Below, piece after piece: positions 6,322-15,558 of a stretch of DNA of 18,383 nt. Every line of letters begins with the position of its first letter. The first letter of the stretch is position 1. The notes under the pieces were generated by a model that ran no database searches, was not told the origin of the DNA, and saw only the letters and a program-made list of their open reading frames with translations. Origin of the DNA: Nitrospirales bacterium (GTDB taxonomy: Bacteria; Nitrospirota; Nitrospiria; Nitrospirales; UBA8639). The stretch spans positions 1 through 18,383 of the forward strand of contig JAJDBO010000196.1 of the NCBI GenBank assembly GCA_029261305.1. Reading direction: 5' to 3'. The translations under genes and the position numbers were made by a program.

Positions 6322-7850
6322 CTATCGCGGAGTTGATCATGACGCTTGATGTCGTCAGCCAAAAGGGCGACCTCAATGTAGAGGTCGTCGATATCACCGA
6401 TGATTCACGTCAAGTGAAGCCCGGCACGTTTTTTGTGGCAGTCAAAGGAACCCAAGTTGATGGCCATGAATTCTTGGAGAAAGCCTGTGCGCAGGGTGCG
6501 GTTGGTCTCATGATCGCGTTGTCGTCGGAAGGAAACGAACGGGCAACTGTGAAGGACAAGGGGCCTGCAATTATTGAAGTGGAAGACACGCGCGTCGCTT
6601 TGGGGCAAGTGGCTTCGTGTTTTTGGAAGGAGCCATCTCGGTCGTTAACCATGATCGGGGTCACTGGGACCAATGGGAAAACCACGGTCACCCATCTGAT
6701 TAAAGGATTGCTAGAAGCTTCTTCGCGAAAAGTTGGGCTTTTAGGCACCATTGGCTATTTCGTAGGAACCGAACACTTTGCAGCGAGCCACACGACGCCG
6801 GGCTCTGTGGCCTTGCAATCGCTCCTAGGAAAGATGGTTGAGGCGGGTGCCGATTCTGCTGTTCTGGAAGTGTCATCGCATGCGTTGGCGATGGATCGGG
6901 TTGCGGGATGTGAATTCGATATCGTGGTGTTTACAAATTTGACACAGGATCATCTGGATTTTCATCAGAATATGGAAGAGTACTATCAAGCAAAGTTAAG
7001 ACTCTTCCAACAATACGTGACGCCAAAAAGTAAGTTGGCAGCCAAGCGAGCCATTGTGAATATCGATGATGAATGGGGAAAGCAGATCCATCAGCAAAGT
7101 GTAGTGCCGACGTGGAGTTACTCCATTCAAGGCTCGGCTGACCTTCAAGCGACAGACCTTTCCTTATCCATTGATGGAACTACCTTTACGGCGTTGACGC
7201 CCATTGGGCCGATGTCCATCCAAACTTCATTGGTGGGTGAACATAATGTCTACAATTTATTAGCGGCAATTGGTGTGGGAGTGGAATGTGGGCTATCTGC
7301 AGAAATCATTCAAAAGGGTATTCGCGCATTTGGGGTAGTGCCCGGTCGGTTTGAATTGGTGAGTGAAGGCCAAGATTTTGCAGTGGTTGTGGATTATGCC
7401 CATACCGAGGATGCCTTAGCACGATTATTAGCCGCCGCACAGGTACTCAAGAAGGGGCGAATCATTACCGTCTTTGGCTGTGGTGGAGATCGTGATCGAG
7501 GAAAACGTCCGAAGATGGGGCAAGTCGCCTCCCTAAATAGTGATCTGGTATTTGTAACATCCGACAACCCGCGAACCGAAGATCCATCGGCCATCATTCA
7601 CGATATTGAACTCGGCATTTTGGCCATGCCTGAATCCTCGCGAACATCGTATCGCCTGCTACTTGATCGGCGAGAGGCCATTTATGCGGCGATTCAAGAG
7701 GCGGGTCCTCAAGACATGGTGTTGATCGCTGGCAAGGGGCATGAAGATTACCAAATAATTGGCGCCGATCGACTGCACTTTGATGATCGTGAGGTGGCTC
7801 GGGAAGCCTTAGCAAGTCGCTTAAAGACTGGCGAGAGGCCTGTCGGATAA
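6318..7850 (+). CDS. murE: UDP-MurNAc-L-Ala-D-Glu:meso-diaminopimelate ligase
   Basis: A 510-residue cytoplasmic Mur ligase that adds the third amino acid of the stem peptide, using ATP. The ATP loop is GVTGTNGKTT (Lys121), the carbamylated lysine is in YYQAKLRLF (Lys226), and the later blocks HTEDALARLL and FGCGGDRDRGKRPKMG are typical. The substrate pocket reads DNPRTEDP (416-423). DNPR is the signature of enzymes that add meso-DAP rather than lysine, so the wall should be of the DAP type. The ATG overlaps the ftsI stop as ATGA, without a strong ribosome binding site, so coupling to ftsI translation is likely. Length is normal for the family. Confidence 0.95.
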   Translation: MTIAELIMTLDVVSQKGDLNVEVVDITDDSRQVKPGTFFVAVKGTQVDGHEFLEKACAQGAVGLMIALSSEGNERATVKDKGPAIIEVEDTRVALGQVASCFWKEPSRSLTMIGVTGTNGKTTVTHLIKGLLEASSRKVGLLGTIGYFVGTEHFAASHTTPGSVALQSLLGKMVEAGADSAVLEVSSHALAMDRVAGCEFDIVVFTNLTQDHLDFHQNMEEYYQAKLRLFQQYVTPKSKLAAKRAIVNIDDEWGKQIHQQSVVPTWSYSIQGSADLQATDLSLSIDGTTFTALTPIGPMSIQTSLVGEHNVYNLLAAIGVGVECGLSAEIIQKGIRAFGVVPGRFELVSEGQDFAVVVDYAHTEDALARLLAAAQVLKKGRIITVFGCGGDRDRGKRPKMGQVASLNSDLVFVTSDNPRTEDPSAIIHDIELGILAMPESSRTSYRLLLDRREAIYAAIQEAGPQDMVLIAGKGHEDYQIIGADRLHFDDREVAREALASRLKTGERPVG

Positions 7851-7852
7851 TC

Positions 7853-9313
7853 GTGGCTTCATTTTCCGGGGAAGAAATTATTTCTGCAACGGGTGGGGTG
7901 GTGTTCGGAGGATCATTGGGAACGCGTGTGCGGAGGATTTGTACAGATTCTCGATCGGTGCGTGAGGGTGATTTGTTTATCGCCTTACAAGGCGAAACCT
8001 TTGACGGCCACCATTTTGTGAAGAATGTATTGGGGTTAGGAGTGGCTGGCGTGGTGGTCAATCGATCCATGGGTAAAAAGGCAATGGCCATAGCACATCG
8101 TATCTCCAGTGTTCGATTGGGCGCTGGTCCTTTTGTGGTTGGTGTAGACGATACAACGAGGGCCTATCAAGATATTGCGGCATTTCACCGGCAACGATTC
8201 CAGATTCCCGTCGTGGCGATCACGGGAAGTAATGGAAAGACCACAACCAAAGAAATGGTAGCCAGTACACTTCGAGAGAGGTGGACTGTTTTGAAGACCG
8301 AAGGAAATTTTAATAACCGATTGGGCGTTCCACATACCTTGCTTCGGTTGACAAAGCGTCATCAAGTAGCGGTTGTGGAAATGGGTGTGGATGCGGAAGG
8401 TCAAACCACCAGATTGTGCGAAATTGCCAAACCCACACTCGGAGTGATTACGAATATCGGTCCTGATCATCTGGAGTTCTTCGGCAGCTTAGAAGGCTCA
8501 GCGCGAGCGAAGGCCGAACTGCTTGCTTGTCTTCCCAATGATGGGACGATTGTTTTGAATGCCGATGACGAATTCTATGGTTTTTTAAAACCGCGAGTGC
8601 GCAGTCGAAAGATATCGTTTGGGACGAAGGGACGCGCGCATGTCCGCGCGAGTGGTATACAACGTGTAGGCAAGCAAACCGTGTGTCGGGTTGATCTTCG
8701 CGGTCGGAAACAATCGCATCGCCTGCGGTTGAATGTGCAGGGCGATCACAATGTGTCCAATGCTTTGGCGGCAGTTGCCCTTGGGCAAGCCCTTGGGGTG
8801 TCGATGGAGAAAATCGTCGACGGTCTGAAAAAGTTTCGTCCGGTCACCATGCGTTCTCAAGTGAAGTCGATTCAAGGGCTCACGGTTATTGAAGATTGCT
8901 ATAACGCGAATCCAGCTTCCATGAAGGCTGCTGTGACGTTGCTCAAAGAAATGGGCAAAGGCAAGTCGACCATAGCCGTGGTCGGTGACATGTTAGAGTT
9001 AGGAAAAGATACGAAAGCCATGCATCGAGACGTGGGAACGTACATCGCAGACCAGTCAGTGGTGTCCCTGATTGTGTGTGGCGCTCTGGGAAATGAAATT
9101 GCTCGTGGTGCGAGAAGTCGAGGCATGATGGGTTCCTCGATATTTCAAGCGGCAACGACTGATCAGGCCACAGCCTTCTTGGAAGACATAGCAAGTCCAG
9201 GTGATGTGGTTTTGTTAAAGGCTTCCAGAGGGGTGCGACTAGAAAAGGTTCTCGATGGGTTTTCCATGAAAAAGAATGCAGGCAACAAACTTCGGAATAG
9301 AAAGCACGATTAA
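7853..9313 (+). CDS. murF: UDP-MurNAc-tripeptide:D-alanyl-D-alanine ligase
   Basis: A 486-residue ATP-dependent Mur ligase that attaches D-Ala-D-Ala (made by the Ddl of this same cluster) to complete UDP-MurNAc-pentapeptide. The N-terminal domain has CTDSRSVREGDLFIALQG, the uridine-binding region of MurE/MurF proteins. The ATP loop is AITGSNGKTTTKE (Lys129), the MurF variant. LGVITNIGPDHLEFFG and DCYNANPASM follow, again MurF-like. The start is a GTG two bases after the murE stop; the sequence from it aligns in style with the usual MurF N-terminus, and no better start is seen. The ribosome binding site is weak, and coupling to murE is probable. Confidence 0.95.
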   Translation: MASFSGEEIISATGGVVFGGSLGTRVRRICTDSRSVREGDLFIALQGETFDGHHFVKNVLGLGVAGVVVNRSMGKKAMAIAHRISSVRLGAGPFVVGVDDTTRAYQDIAAFHRQRFQIPVVAITGSNGKTTTKEMVASTLRERWTVLKTEGNFNNRLGVPHTLLRLTKRHQVAVVEMGVDAEGQTTRLCEIAKPTLGVITNIGPDHLEFFGSLEGSARAKAELLACLPNDGTIVLNADDEFYGFLKPRVRSRKISFGTKGRAHVRASGIQRVGKQTVCRVDLRGRKQSHRLRLNVQGDHNVSNALAAVALGQALGVSMEKIVDGLKKFRPVTMRSQVKSIQGLTVIEDCYNANPASMKAAVTLLKEMGKGKSTIAVVGDMLELGKDTKAMHRDVGTYIADQSVVSLIVCGALGNEIARGARSRGMMGSSIFQAATTDQATAFLEDIASPGDVVLLKASRGVRLEKVLDGFSMKKNAGNKLRNRKHD

Positions 9314-9318
9314 ACTAC

Positions 9319-10395
9319 ATGCTCTATCTCTGGCTCTATCCTCTCCATGATGAATTCGCCATCTTGAATGTGTTTCGTTATCTCAGTTTTCGCATTATTT
9401 ATGCGGCCGTAACAGCGTTTGTGATTGCGTTTGTCTTGGCTCCTCCCATGATCAGGAAATTGCAAGAGTTAGGACTGGGACAGAAAATCCGTGAAGAAGG
9501 GCCGAGTAGTCACCTTACGAAAACAGGCACGCCGACCATGGGTGGAATTCTTATTATTTTTGCGGTCCTGATCTCGACGTTTCTTTGGGCGGATATCTCC
9601 AATCTCTATGTCTGGATCGTCATGCTCTCTATTGTGGGATTTGGGTTAGTGGGTTTCGTGGATGACTACGTGAAAATTCTGCGTGGTCGGTCCATGGGAT
9701 TAAATGCTTGGCAGAAACTCATCGCGCAAATTGGTGTGGCTTTGGGGATCGGACTGTTCTTTTATTCTTCACCTGGGTATTCGACAGAATTGAGTGTGCC
9801 ATTTTTTAAATCATTCACGCCGGACCTAGGACCCTTGTACATTCCGTTTGCTATTCTGGTCATTGTTGGATGCTCGAATGCCGTGAATTTAACGGACGGG
9901 TTGGATGGGTTAGCCGTGGGCCCAGTGATAGTGGCCTCGATTGCCTATTTGCTGGTGTCCTATGCTGCGGGCAATCGAGTGATTTCTGAGTATCTCTTAA
10001 TTCCCTACATCGAAGGTGCGGGTGAATTGTCAGTGCTTATGGCGGCGGTTTTTGGATCGAGTTTGGGGTTTCTTTGGTTTAATACGTATCCGGCGACTGT
10101 CTTTATGGGGGACGTGGGTTCGTTACCATTGGGTGCAGCCTTGGGGACGGTCGCCGTGGTGAGTAAGCATGAGTTGCTGTTAATTTTGGTGGGCGGTGTC
10201 TTTGTGATGGAAGCCGTATCGGTCATTTTTCAAGTGATTTCTTTTAAGTCGCGGGGGAAACGAATTTTTCTAATGGCTCCCTTGCACCATCATTTTGAAA
10301 TGAAGGGTTGGGAAGAGCCGAAGGTCGTGGTGCGTCTATGGATTGTTGCAATCATTTTGAGCCTGTTGAGTCTCAGCACCCTAAAACTTCGTTGA
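9319..10395 (+). CDS. mraY: phospho-N-acetylmuramoyl-pentapeptide transferase
   Basis: A 358-residue polytopic membrane enzyme that transfers phospho-MurNAc-pentapeptide to undecaprenyl phosphate, making lipid I. Many hydrophobic helices fill the sequence. Family marks are GTPTMGG (70-76), the Asp-Asp pair in VDDYVK (115-116), NLTDGLDGLA (Asp193 and Asp196), FMGDVGSL (Asp265) and the histidine loop APLHHHFE (320-327). These cytoplasmic residues form the Mg and substrate site. Length equals that of typical MraY proteins. The ATG lies five bases after the murF stop. It precedes murD, in the common dcw order. Confidence 0.97.
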   Translation: MLYLWLYPLHDEFAILNVFRYLSFRIIYAAVTAFVIAFVLAPPMIRKLQELGLGQKIREEGPSSHLTKTGTPTMGGILIIFAVLISTFLWADISNLYVWIVMLSIVGFGLVGFVDDYVKILRGRSMGLNAWQKLIAQIGVALGIGLFFYSSPGYSTELSVPFFKSFTPDLGPLYIPFAILVIVGCSNAVNLTDGLDGLAVGPVIVASIAYLLVSYAAGNRVISEYLLIPYIEGAGELSVLMAAVFGSSLGFLWFNTYPATVFMGDVGSLPLGAALGTVAVVSKHELLLILVGGVFVMEAVSVIFQVISFKSRGKRIFLMAPLHHHFEMKGWEEPKVVVRLWIVAIILSLLSLSTLKLR

Positions 10396-10450
10396 TTGGA
10401 TGCCAGTGTCATCAATTTGGTTCGACACCACTCAGAAGGAATCGATTGCG

Positions 10451-11872
10451 ATGGTCGCAGTGACTGATCGTCAACAAACACTCATTGATGGGCTTCGGGG
10501 AAAAGTAGTCGCCGTAGTGGGACTTGGAAAGAGCGGGCTCGCAGCTGCCCATTTATTAGGGACTGCTGGAGCGCATGTACGCCTAGTAGATCAGAAGCTA
10601 GAATCCGATTTGGCTGAACTATCCGCTCAATTTCCACGGGGAAGCGTAGAGACTTTTGGGGGGGATCGTTTCCCAGAAGGCATTAAGACCGCAGAGCTGG
10701 TGGTGCTGTCTCCTGGTGTCCCTCCTGCACTCGATGCAATTCTCGAAGCTCGAAAAAACGGTGTGCGGGTGATAGGGGAAATAGAATTAGCATCTTGGTT
10801 TCTTCCCATGCCCATTGTGGCGGTGACAGGGACCAATGGGAAAAGTACGGCTGTCTCAATCATGGGACGAATATTTGAGGAAAGTGGAAAGTCGGTGTTC
10901 GTCGGTGGGAATCTGGGCACACCATTGAGTGAAGCGGCCATGACCGTGTACCAGAACACCAAAATCGATCCTGGTGGATCTTGTCCTTATGATTTTGCGG
11001 TGGTCGAGGTTTCTAGTTTTCAGCTGGAGACGATTGATCGGTTTCATCCCTTTATCTCCGTGATCCTCAATATTACGGCGGATCATTTAGATCGGCATGA
11101 GACTTTTGGCGACTATGTCGCGGCCAAGGGCCGAATCTTTGAGAATCAAATGGCGGAGGACTTTGCGGTCTTGAATCTTGATGATAGTCAGCTCATTCCC
11201 TTGCACGACTCCATCCGTGGTCTCCTTATCGGATTCAGTATGAAAGAGCGACTGCATAACGGTGTCTTTCTCGATGGCCCCATGATCATGGCCTCCATAA
11301 GCGGGCAAACTTATGAAGTCATGCCCATGGAAGAAATTCCATTGCTCGGGACACATAATGTGGCGAATGTGCTAGCGGCTGTGGCCGTGGGGGTGTTGTG
11401 CGAATGCCCGATATCCGCCATTCGTCGCGCAGTCGGTGGGTATCAAGGTCGGGAGCATGCTCTTGAAGTTGTGCGGCAGCGTCAGGGTGTGGTGTTCGTG
11501 AATGATTCCAAGGGTACAAATGTTGATGCCACGATCAAGGCGCTGGAAAGTTTTTCTCATCCAGTCGTCATTATTCTCGGCGGAAAAGATAAGGGCAGTG
11601 AATTTTCTCGCCTGCGGGAACCCTTGACTCAGCATGCGAAGTCCATCGTGCTTATCGGCGAAGCCACGGAGGCCATTGCCCATGCTCTCGGAGGATTGGC
11701 CGAGGTGCATCGAACCGAGTCCTTGGGGCAAGCCGTGGAACTGGCTGAGCGCATGGCGGTGCCTGGTGACGTGGTACTCCTTTCCCCAGCCTGTGCCAGC
11801 TTCGACATGTTTAGGGATTACGTGGATCGAGGGCAGCAATTTCGCGAGTTGGTGAATGCCTTACCGGCATGA
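10451..11872 (+). CDS. murD: UDP-MurNAc-L-alanine:D-glutamate ligase
   Basis: A 473-residue cytoplasmic ligase adding D-glutamate to UDP-MurNAc-L-Ala. The N-terminal domain begins with KVVAVVGLGKSGLAAA, the glycine-rich uridine-binding strand. The ATP loop is AVTGTNGKSTA (Lys131). VEVSSFQLE, NITADHLDRH, NDSKGTNVDAT and LLSPACASFDMFRDYVDRG are standard MurD blocks. An ATG at 10400 is in frame and would give 490 residues and a 4-nt gap to mraY, but it has no ribosome binding site. The ATG at 10451 has AGAAGGA at 10434-10440, and the 17 extra residues do not look like MurD, so I prefer the later start. The choice is not certain. It is followed closely by ftsW. Confidence 0.93.
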   Translation: MVAVTDRQQTLIDGLRGKVVAVVGLGKSGLAAAHLLGTAGAHVRLVDQKLESDLAELSAQFPRGSVETFGGDRFPEGIKTAELVVLSPGVPPALDAILEARKNGVRVIGEIELASWFLPMPIVAVTGTNGKSTAVSIMGRIFEESGKSVFVGGNLGTPLSEAAMTVYQNTKIDPGGSCPYDFAVVEVSSFQLETIDRFHPFISVILNITADHLDRHETFGDYVAAKGRIFENQMAEDFAVLNLDDSQLIPLHDSIRGLLIGFSMKERLHNGVFLDGPMIMASISGQTYEVMPMEEIPLLGTHNVANVLAAVAVGVLCECPISAIRRAVGGYQGREHALEVVRQRQGVVFVNDSKGTNVDATIKALESFSHPVVIILGGKDKGSEFSRLREPLTQHAKSIVLIGEATEAIAHALGGLAEVHRTESLGQAVELAERMAVPGDVVLLSPACASFDMFRDYVDRGQQFRELVNALPA

Positions 11873-11887
11873 AGGTTGTATTGACTC

Positions 11888-13066
11888 ATGAGACGTGGTC
11901 GGGGGAATGCGTTGCAATTGTCGTTGGGGTGGAAGACGAGTTCGGCTGGAAGAGCATCGTTGGCTCCGGTCGATCGTACAGTACTCATGATCACGTATCT
12001 CTTGCTGTTGATTGGACTCATCATGGTGTTTAGCGCGAGTGGGGTGATGGCAGAGGCACGATATGGGGACCCCATGTTTTTTCTAAAGCGCCAAGCGGCT
12101 TGGATTGTTCTTGGCCTTGTGGTGCTGCATTGGGTGTCTCGTCAGGACTATGAAATGTGGAAGTCGATCATGCCCATTGTGTTGTGCCTGACCATTGGAT
12201 GTCTTGTGTTGGTGCTGATTCCTGATGTGGGATCAAAAACGAATGGTGCGCGACGTTGGTTTAAGTTCGCGGGCCTCTCCTTCCAACCTGGAGAGTTGGC
12301 GAAATTGACGACCGTGTTGTATCTCGCTTCCTTTCTTGTGCGACGAGAAGAAGATATTACAAGTTTTTCGAAAGGTGTGTTGGCTCCCGTGATTGTCGTT
12401 GGAATGCTGGCGGGGTTAGCGCTTCTTGAGCCCGATATGGGAACTGCCGTGGTTTTAGTCTCGGTTTTGCTGGGGCTTCTGTTTTTAGGAGGGGCTCGCA
12501 TCACGCATCTACTCGGGCTCGTGTTCAGTGCTCTCCCCTTAGCCTATATGCTGGTCATGCAGTCGGACTATCGGCGGCGGCGACTCATGAGTTTTCTTGA
12601 TCCATGGCAAGATCCCCATGATGCTGGATTTCAACTCACCCAATCTTTCGTGGCTTTAGGCAATGGAGGCCTTGCTGGAGTCGGGTTAGGCGAGGGCCGA
12701 CAGAAATTATTTTTCCTGCCAGAGGCCCATTCGGATTTTGTGCTGGCCTTGTTGGGGGAAGAGCTCGGATTTCTTGGGACAGGGATGTTGATGGTATTGT
12801 TTGCGGTGTTGCTGATTAAAGGATTTCAGATTGCCGGTCGTGCGCCGGATGCTTTTGGTCGACATTTGGCAAGTGGGGTGACCCTCTTACTCGGGATTCA
12901 AGTCCTGATCAATGCCGGTGTTGTTTCCGGTTTGCTTCCGACGAAGGGCTTGACCCTGCCATTGGTGAGCTATGGAGGGTCCTCGTTAATCATGAGTCTC
13001 ATTGCCATTGGAATTTTATTAAATATTTCACGACAGGATCCCGCCAGCCCGGTGGGTTCGCGATAG
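11888..13066 (+). CDS. ftsW: septal peptidoglycan glycosyltransferase FtsW (SEDS family)
   Basis: A 392-residue polytopic membrane protein that polymerises lipid II into glycan strands at the septum as partner of FtsI. After a basic cytoplasmic tail of about 30 residues come around ten hydrophobic helices. SEDS marks are GARRWFKF (120-127), LEPDMGTAVV (about 180-189), FLPEAHSDFVLALLGEELGFLG with the conserved periplasmic aspartate in HSD (Asp283), and LPTKGLTLPLVSYGGSSL near the end. It could in principle be RodA, but the place between murD and murG and the FLPEAHSDF form fit FtsW. The ATG at 11888 follows murD by 15 nt; a GAAGG overlapping the murD stop is about 12 nt upstream, rather far. 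Confidence 0.94.
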   Translation: MRRGRGNALQLSLGWKTSSAGRASLAPVDRTVLMITYLLLLIGLIMVFSASGVMAEARYGDPMFFLKRQAAWIVLGLVVLHWVSRQDYEMWKSIMPIVLCLTIGCLVLVLIPDVGSKTNGARRWFKFAGLSFQPGELAKLTTVLYLASFLVRREEDITSFSKGVLAPVIVVGMLAGLALLEPDMGTAVVLVSVLLGLLFLGGARITHLLGLVFSALPLAYMLVMQSDYRRRRLMSFLDPWQDPHDAGFQLTQSFVALGNGGLAGVGLGEGRQKLFFLPEAHSDFVLALLGEELGFLGTGMLMVLFAVLLIKGFQIAGRAPDAFGRHLASGVTLLLGIQVLINAGVVSGLLPTKGLTLPLVSYGGSSLIMSLIAIGILLNISRQDPASPVGSR

Positions 13067-13074
13067 CAGGTGGA

Positions 13075-14172
13075 ATGAACGTGGTCATTGCAGCAGGGGG
13101 AACTGGTGGACATTTTTATCCGGCTATTGCGTTGGCGGAAGAGTTTCGTCGGCGCGATGTCCGAACTTCGGTGACCCTAATTGGCACGGGACGTGCGTTG
13201 GAAAATATGATGATGGCTGGTTCCGACTTGAAAATTGAACCACTTCAAGTTCGTGGAGTTGTTGGGCGAGGGCTTTCTGCCTCCATGCAGGCGTTGTTGC
13301 TTGTTCCTGGTGCCATCTGGAAAGCCATGCAGCTCTTGCGTGGGGCTAAGGCCGATTTGGTGATTGGCACCGGAGGCTATACGAGCCCTCCAGTCGTGAT
13401 CGCCGCGTGGTTGTTGGGAGTCAAACGAGTCTTGTTGGAGCCTAATGCAATACCGGGGGTGGCTAATCGCGTGTTGGGTCCGTTTGCGCATCGCGTGTTT
13501 GTCTCATTTGAACATGCCAGATCTTATTTCAATTCGTCGAAGGTCAAAGTGGTGGGTGCGCCAATTCGAAAGGCCTTTGTTGATCCACTCCCAGCGGTTC
13601 ATTCGGGGGAAGTAAAAACATTGTTAGTGTGCGGAGGGAGTCAAGGTGCTTCTGCGATTAATACTGCCATGATCGAAGCTACAAAGAAATCCAAATGCTT
13701 TCGTACGGAATTGAAATTGATTCATCAAACCGGCACCGCAGATCTTGAGCGAGTCCAACGAGCCTATGCCGAGATGAATGTTCACGCAGAAGTCGTTCCC
13801 TTTGTGAAGGATATGCCTCAGGAGTTGCGCGCTGCTGATCTTGTCATTTCTCGTTGCGGTGCTCTGACCTTGGCTGAAATTGCTGCCTGCGGAAAGCCTT
13901 CGGTGCTGATTCCTTTTCCATCTGCTGCACATCAACATCAGGAATATAACGCACGAGTCATTGAGCAAGCAGGTGCCGGAGTGATGTTGTTGGAATCGGA
14001 ATCGACGGGCGAGCAATTGGCTCAGGTCATTGAATCATTAGTCGGCAATCAAGATCGGGTTCGTTCAATGAGTCAGAAAAGTTTAGGTCTTCGGAAAACT
14101 TATTCCGCAGAAGTCACGGTTGAAGAATGTTTTGTGTTGGTGAGTGGAAACCAACGAGTCACGAGCAACTGA
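13075..14172 (+). CDS. murG: UDP-GlcNAc:lipid I N-acetylglucosaminyltransferase
   Basis: A 365-residue GT-B glycosyltransferase at the inner face of the membrane that converts lipid I to lipid II. The N-terminal loop GGTGGHFYPA (8-17, His13) binds phosphate. GTGGYTSPP (98-106) and GGSQGA (187-192) are the other glycine-rich loops. SRCGALTLAE and HQHQEYNA form the UDP-GlcNAc site of the C-terminal half. Two small departures from the commonest family sequence are visible: LEPN where LEQN is usual (121-124), and a Cys in SRCGA where Ala is usual. Both are conservative, and the enzyme should be active. The ATG lies eight bases after the ftsW stop, with AGGTGGA immediately upstream. Confidence 0.96.
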   Translation: MNVVIAAGGTGGHFYPAIALAEEFRRRDVRTSVTLIGTGRALENMMMAGSDLKIEPLQVRGVVGRGLSASMQALLLVPGAIWKAMQLLRGAKADLVIGTGGYTSPPVVIAAWLLGVKRVLLEPNAIPGVANRVLGPFAHRVFVSFEHARSYFNSSKVKVVGAPIRKAFVDPLPAVHSGEVKTLLVCGGSQGASAINTAMIEATKKSKCFRTELKLIHQTGTADLERVQRAYAEMNVHAEVVPFVKDMPQELRAADLVISRCGALTLAEIAACGKPSVLIPFPSAAHQHQEYNARVIEQAGAGVMLLESESTGEQLAQVIESLVGNQDRVRSMSQKSLGLRKTYSAEVTVEECFVLVSGNQRVTSN

Positions 14173-14178
14173 AAAAAA

Positions 14179-15558
14179 ATGTTTAGAAAAATTCAACATA
14201 TTCATTTAGTCGGCATTGGTGGCAGTGGCATGAGTGGTATTGCCGAAGTGTTACTGACGTTGGGGTATAAGGTGACGGGATCGGACCTTGCTCATTCGGA
14301 CACGACTCGCCGTTTGGAGAGTTTGGGTGGAAAAATTTTCTTCGGTCATGAAGCCTCTCATGTCGATGGTGCGGAAGTCGTGGTCATTTCTTCCGCCGTC
14401 CAATCGACGAATCCCGAAGTGGTGGCTGCCCGAGCTCGTGCCGTACCCGTGATCCCTCGGGCAGAAATGCTTGCCGAATTAATGCGGTTAAAATTTGGCG
14501 TGGCGATTGCTGGCGCACATGGCAAGACCACGACCACTTCCTTGGTGGCTTCGGTGTTAGCGCATGCAGGTCTTGATCCCACCTTTGTGGTTGGTGGAAA
14601 GGTGAATGCGATGGGCACGCATGCTCGATTGGGACGAAGCGACTTGTTAATTGCCGAGGCCGATGAAAGCGATGGGTCGTTTCTTCGACTTTCACCCACC
14701 ATCGCCGTTGTGACCAATATGGATCGGGAACACTTGGATCACTATGGCACGATGGAACAATTAGAAGCCGCCTTTTTGGAATTTGTGAATAAGGTGCCTT
14801 TCTATGGGGTGGCCATATTATCGAGTGATGATCCCTGCCTCCGTACTTTTTTCCCGAAGATGGTGAAACGGTATCTTACCTATGGGCTGAATGAAGTCAG
14901 CGATGGTGTTCAACCGGATGTGTTTGCCACAGAGGTGTCGATCACTGGGCGAGTCAGTAATTTTCGAGCACAATTTCGCGGGAAAAATATAGGACCGTTC
15001 CGATTAAATATTCCTGGTTTGCACAATGTCTCGAATGCCTTGGCGGCGATTGCGGTTGCGTTGGAATTGGACCTGCCAGTTGATTTGATTCGAAAGGGTT
15101 TGGCCTCTTTTGCCGGGGTTGAGCGTCGGTTTCATATTCGAGGGGAAAAGAATGGCATTGTGGTGGTCGATGACTATGGGCATCACCCCACAGAGATTCG
15201 TTGTACCATTGCTGCGGCCAAAACCGCATGGCCGGGTCGTCTCATCGTCCTCTTTCAGCCCCATCGATTTTCCAGGACAAAAGATTTGGCTCAAGAATTT
15301 GCTGAAAGTTTTGAACAAGCGGATGTTGTTTATATCACGGATATTTACGCAGCCGGGGAAGCCCCGATCCCTGGGGTTTCCGGTGAAGGACTCGCAGAGC
15401 GTATTCAGACAGCCGGGCATTCATCGGTGACATGGGTTGAAAAGAAAGAAGAACTTGTGAGGCAGGTTCTACCGACACTTGGTTCAGGGGATGTGGTGCT
15501 GACGCTTGGAGCCGGAGATATTTGGAAAGTGGGTGGAGAAATTTTGGAGCGTATGTGA
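14179..15558 (+). CDS. murC: UDP-N-acetylmuramate:L-alanine ligase
   Basis: A 459-residue cytoplasmic ligase adding the first amino acid of the stem peptide. It starts with HLVGIGGSGMSGIAEVLL (Rossmann-like uridine site) and GSDLAHSDTTRRL. The ATP loop is AGAHGKTTTTS (Lys116), the MurC form with His in place of Asn. AEADESDGSFL, VTNMDREHLDHYG, DDYGHHPTEI and FQPHRFSRTKDL follow. The ATG comes six bases after the murG stop and is preceded by a run of A with no Shine-Dalgarno sequence, so it depends on coupling or an A-rich initiation signal. Its stop overlaps the proposed murB GTG. Length is typical. Confidence 0.96.
   Translation: MFRKIQHIHLVGIGGSGMSGIAEVLLTLGYKVTGSDLAHSDTTRRLESLGGKIFFGHEASHVDGAEVVVISSAVQSTNPEVVAARARAVPVIPRAEMLAELMRLKFGVAIAGAHGKTTTTSLVASVLAHAGLDPTFVVGGKVNAMGTHARLGRSDLLIAEADESDGSFLRLSPTIAVVTNMDREHLDHYGTMEQLEAAFLEFVNKVPFYGVAILSSDDPCLRTFFPKMVKRYLTYGLNEVSDGVQPDVFATEVSITGRVSNFRAQFRGKNIGPFRLNIPGLHNVSNALAAIAVALELDLPVDLIRKGLASFAGVERRFHIRGEKNGIVVVDDYGHHPTEIRCTIAAAKTAWPGRLIVLFQPHRFSRTKDLAQEFAESFEQADVVYITDIYAAGEAPIPGVSGEGLAERIQTAGHSSVTWVEKKEELVRQVLPTLGSGDVVLTLGAGDIWKVGGEILERM

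Noticed and set aside
4540..9313. Many long reading frames on the opposite strand within the dcw genes
   Set aside because: They are shadows of clear genes, lack ribosome binding sites and encode no recognisable domains.
10400..10450. Upstream murD start at 10400
   Set aside because: There is no ribosome binding site there, and the added residues do not resemble MurD. AGAAGGA precedes the ATG at 10451. The tighter spacing to mraY keeps the alternative possible.
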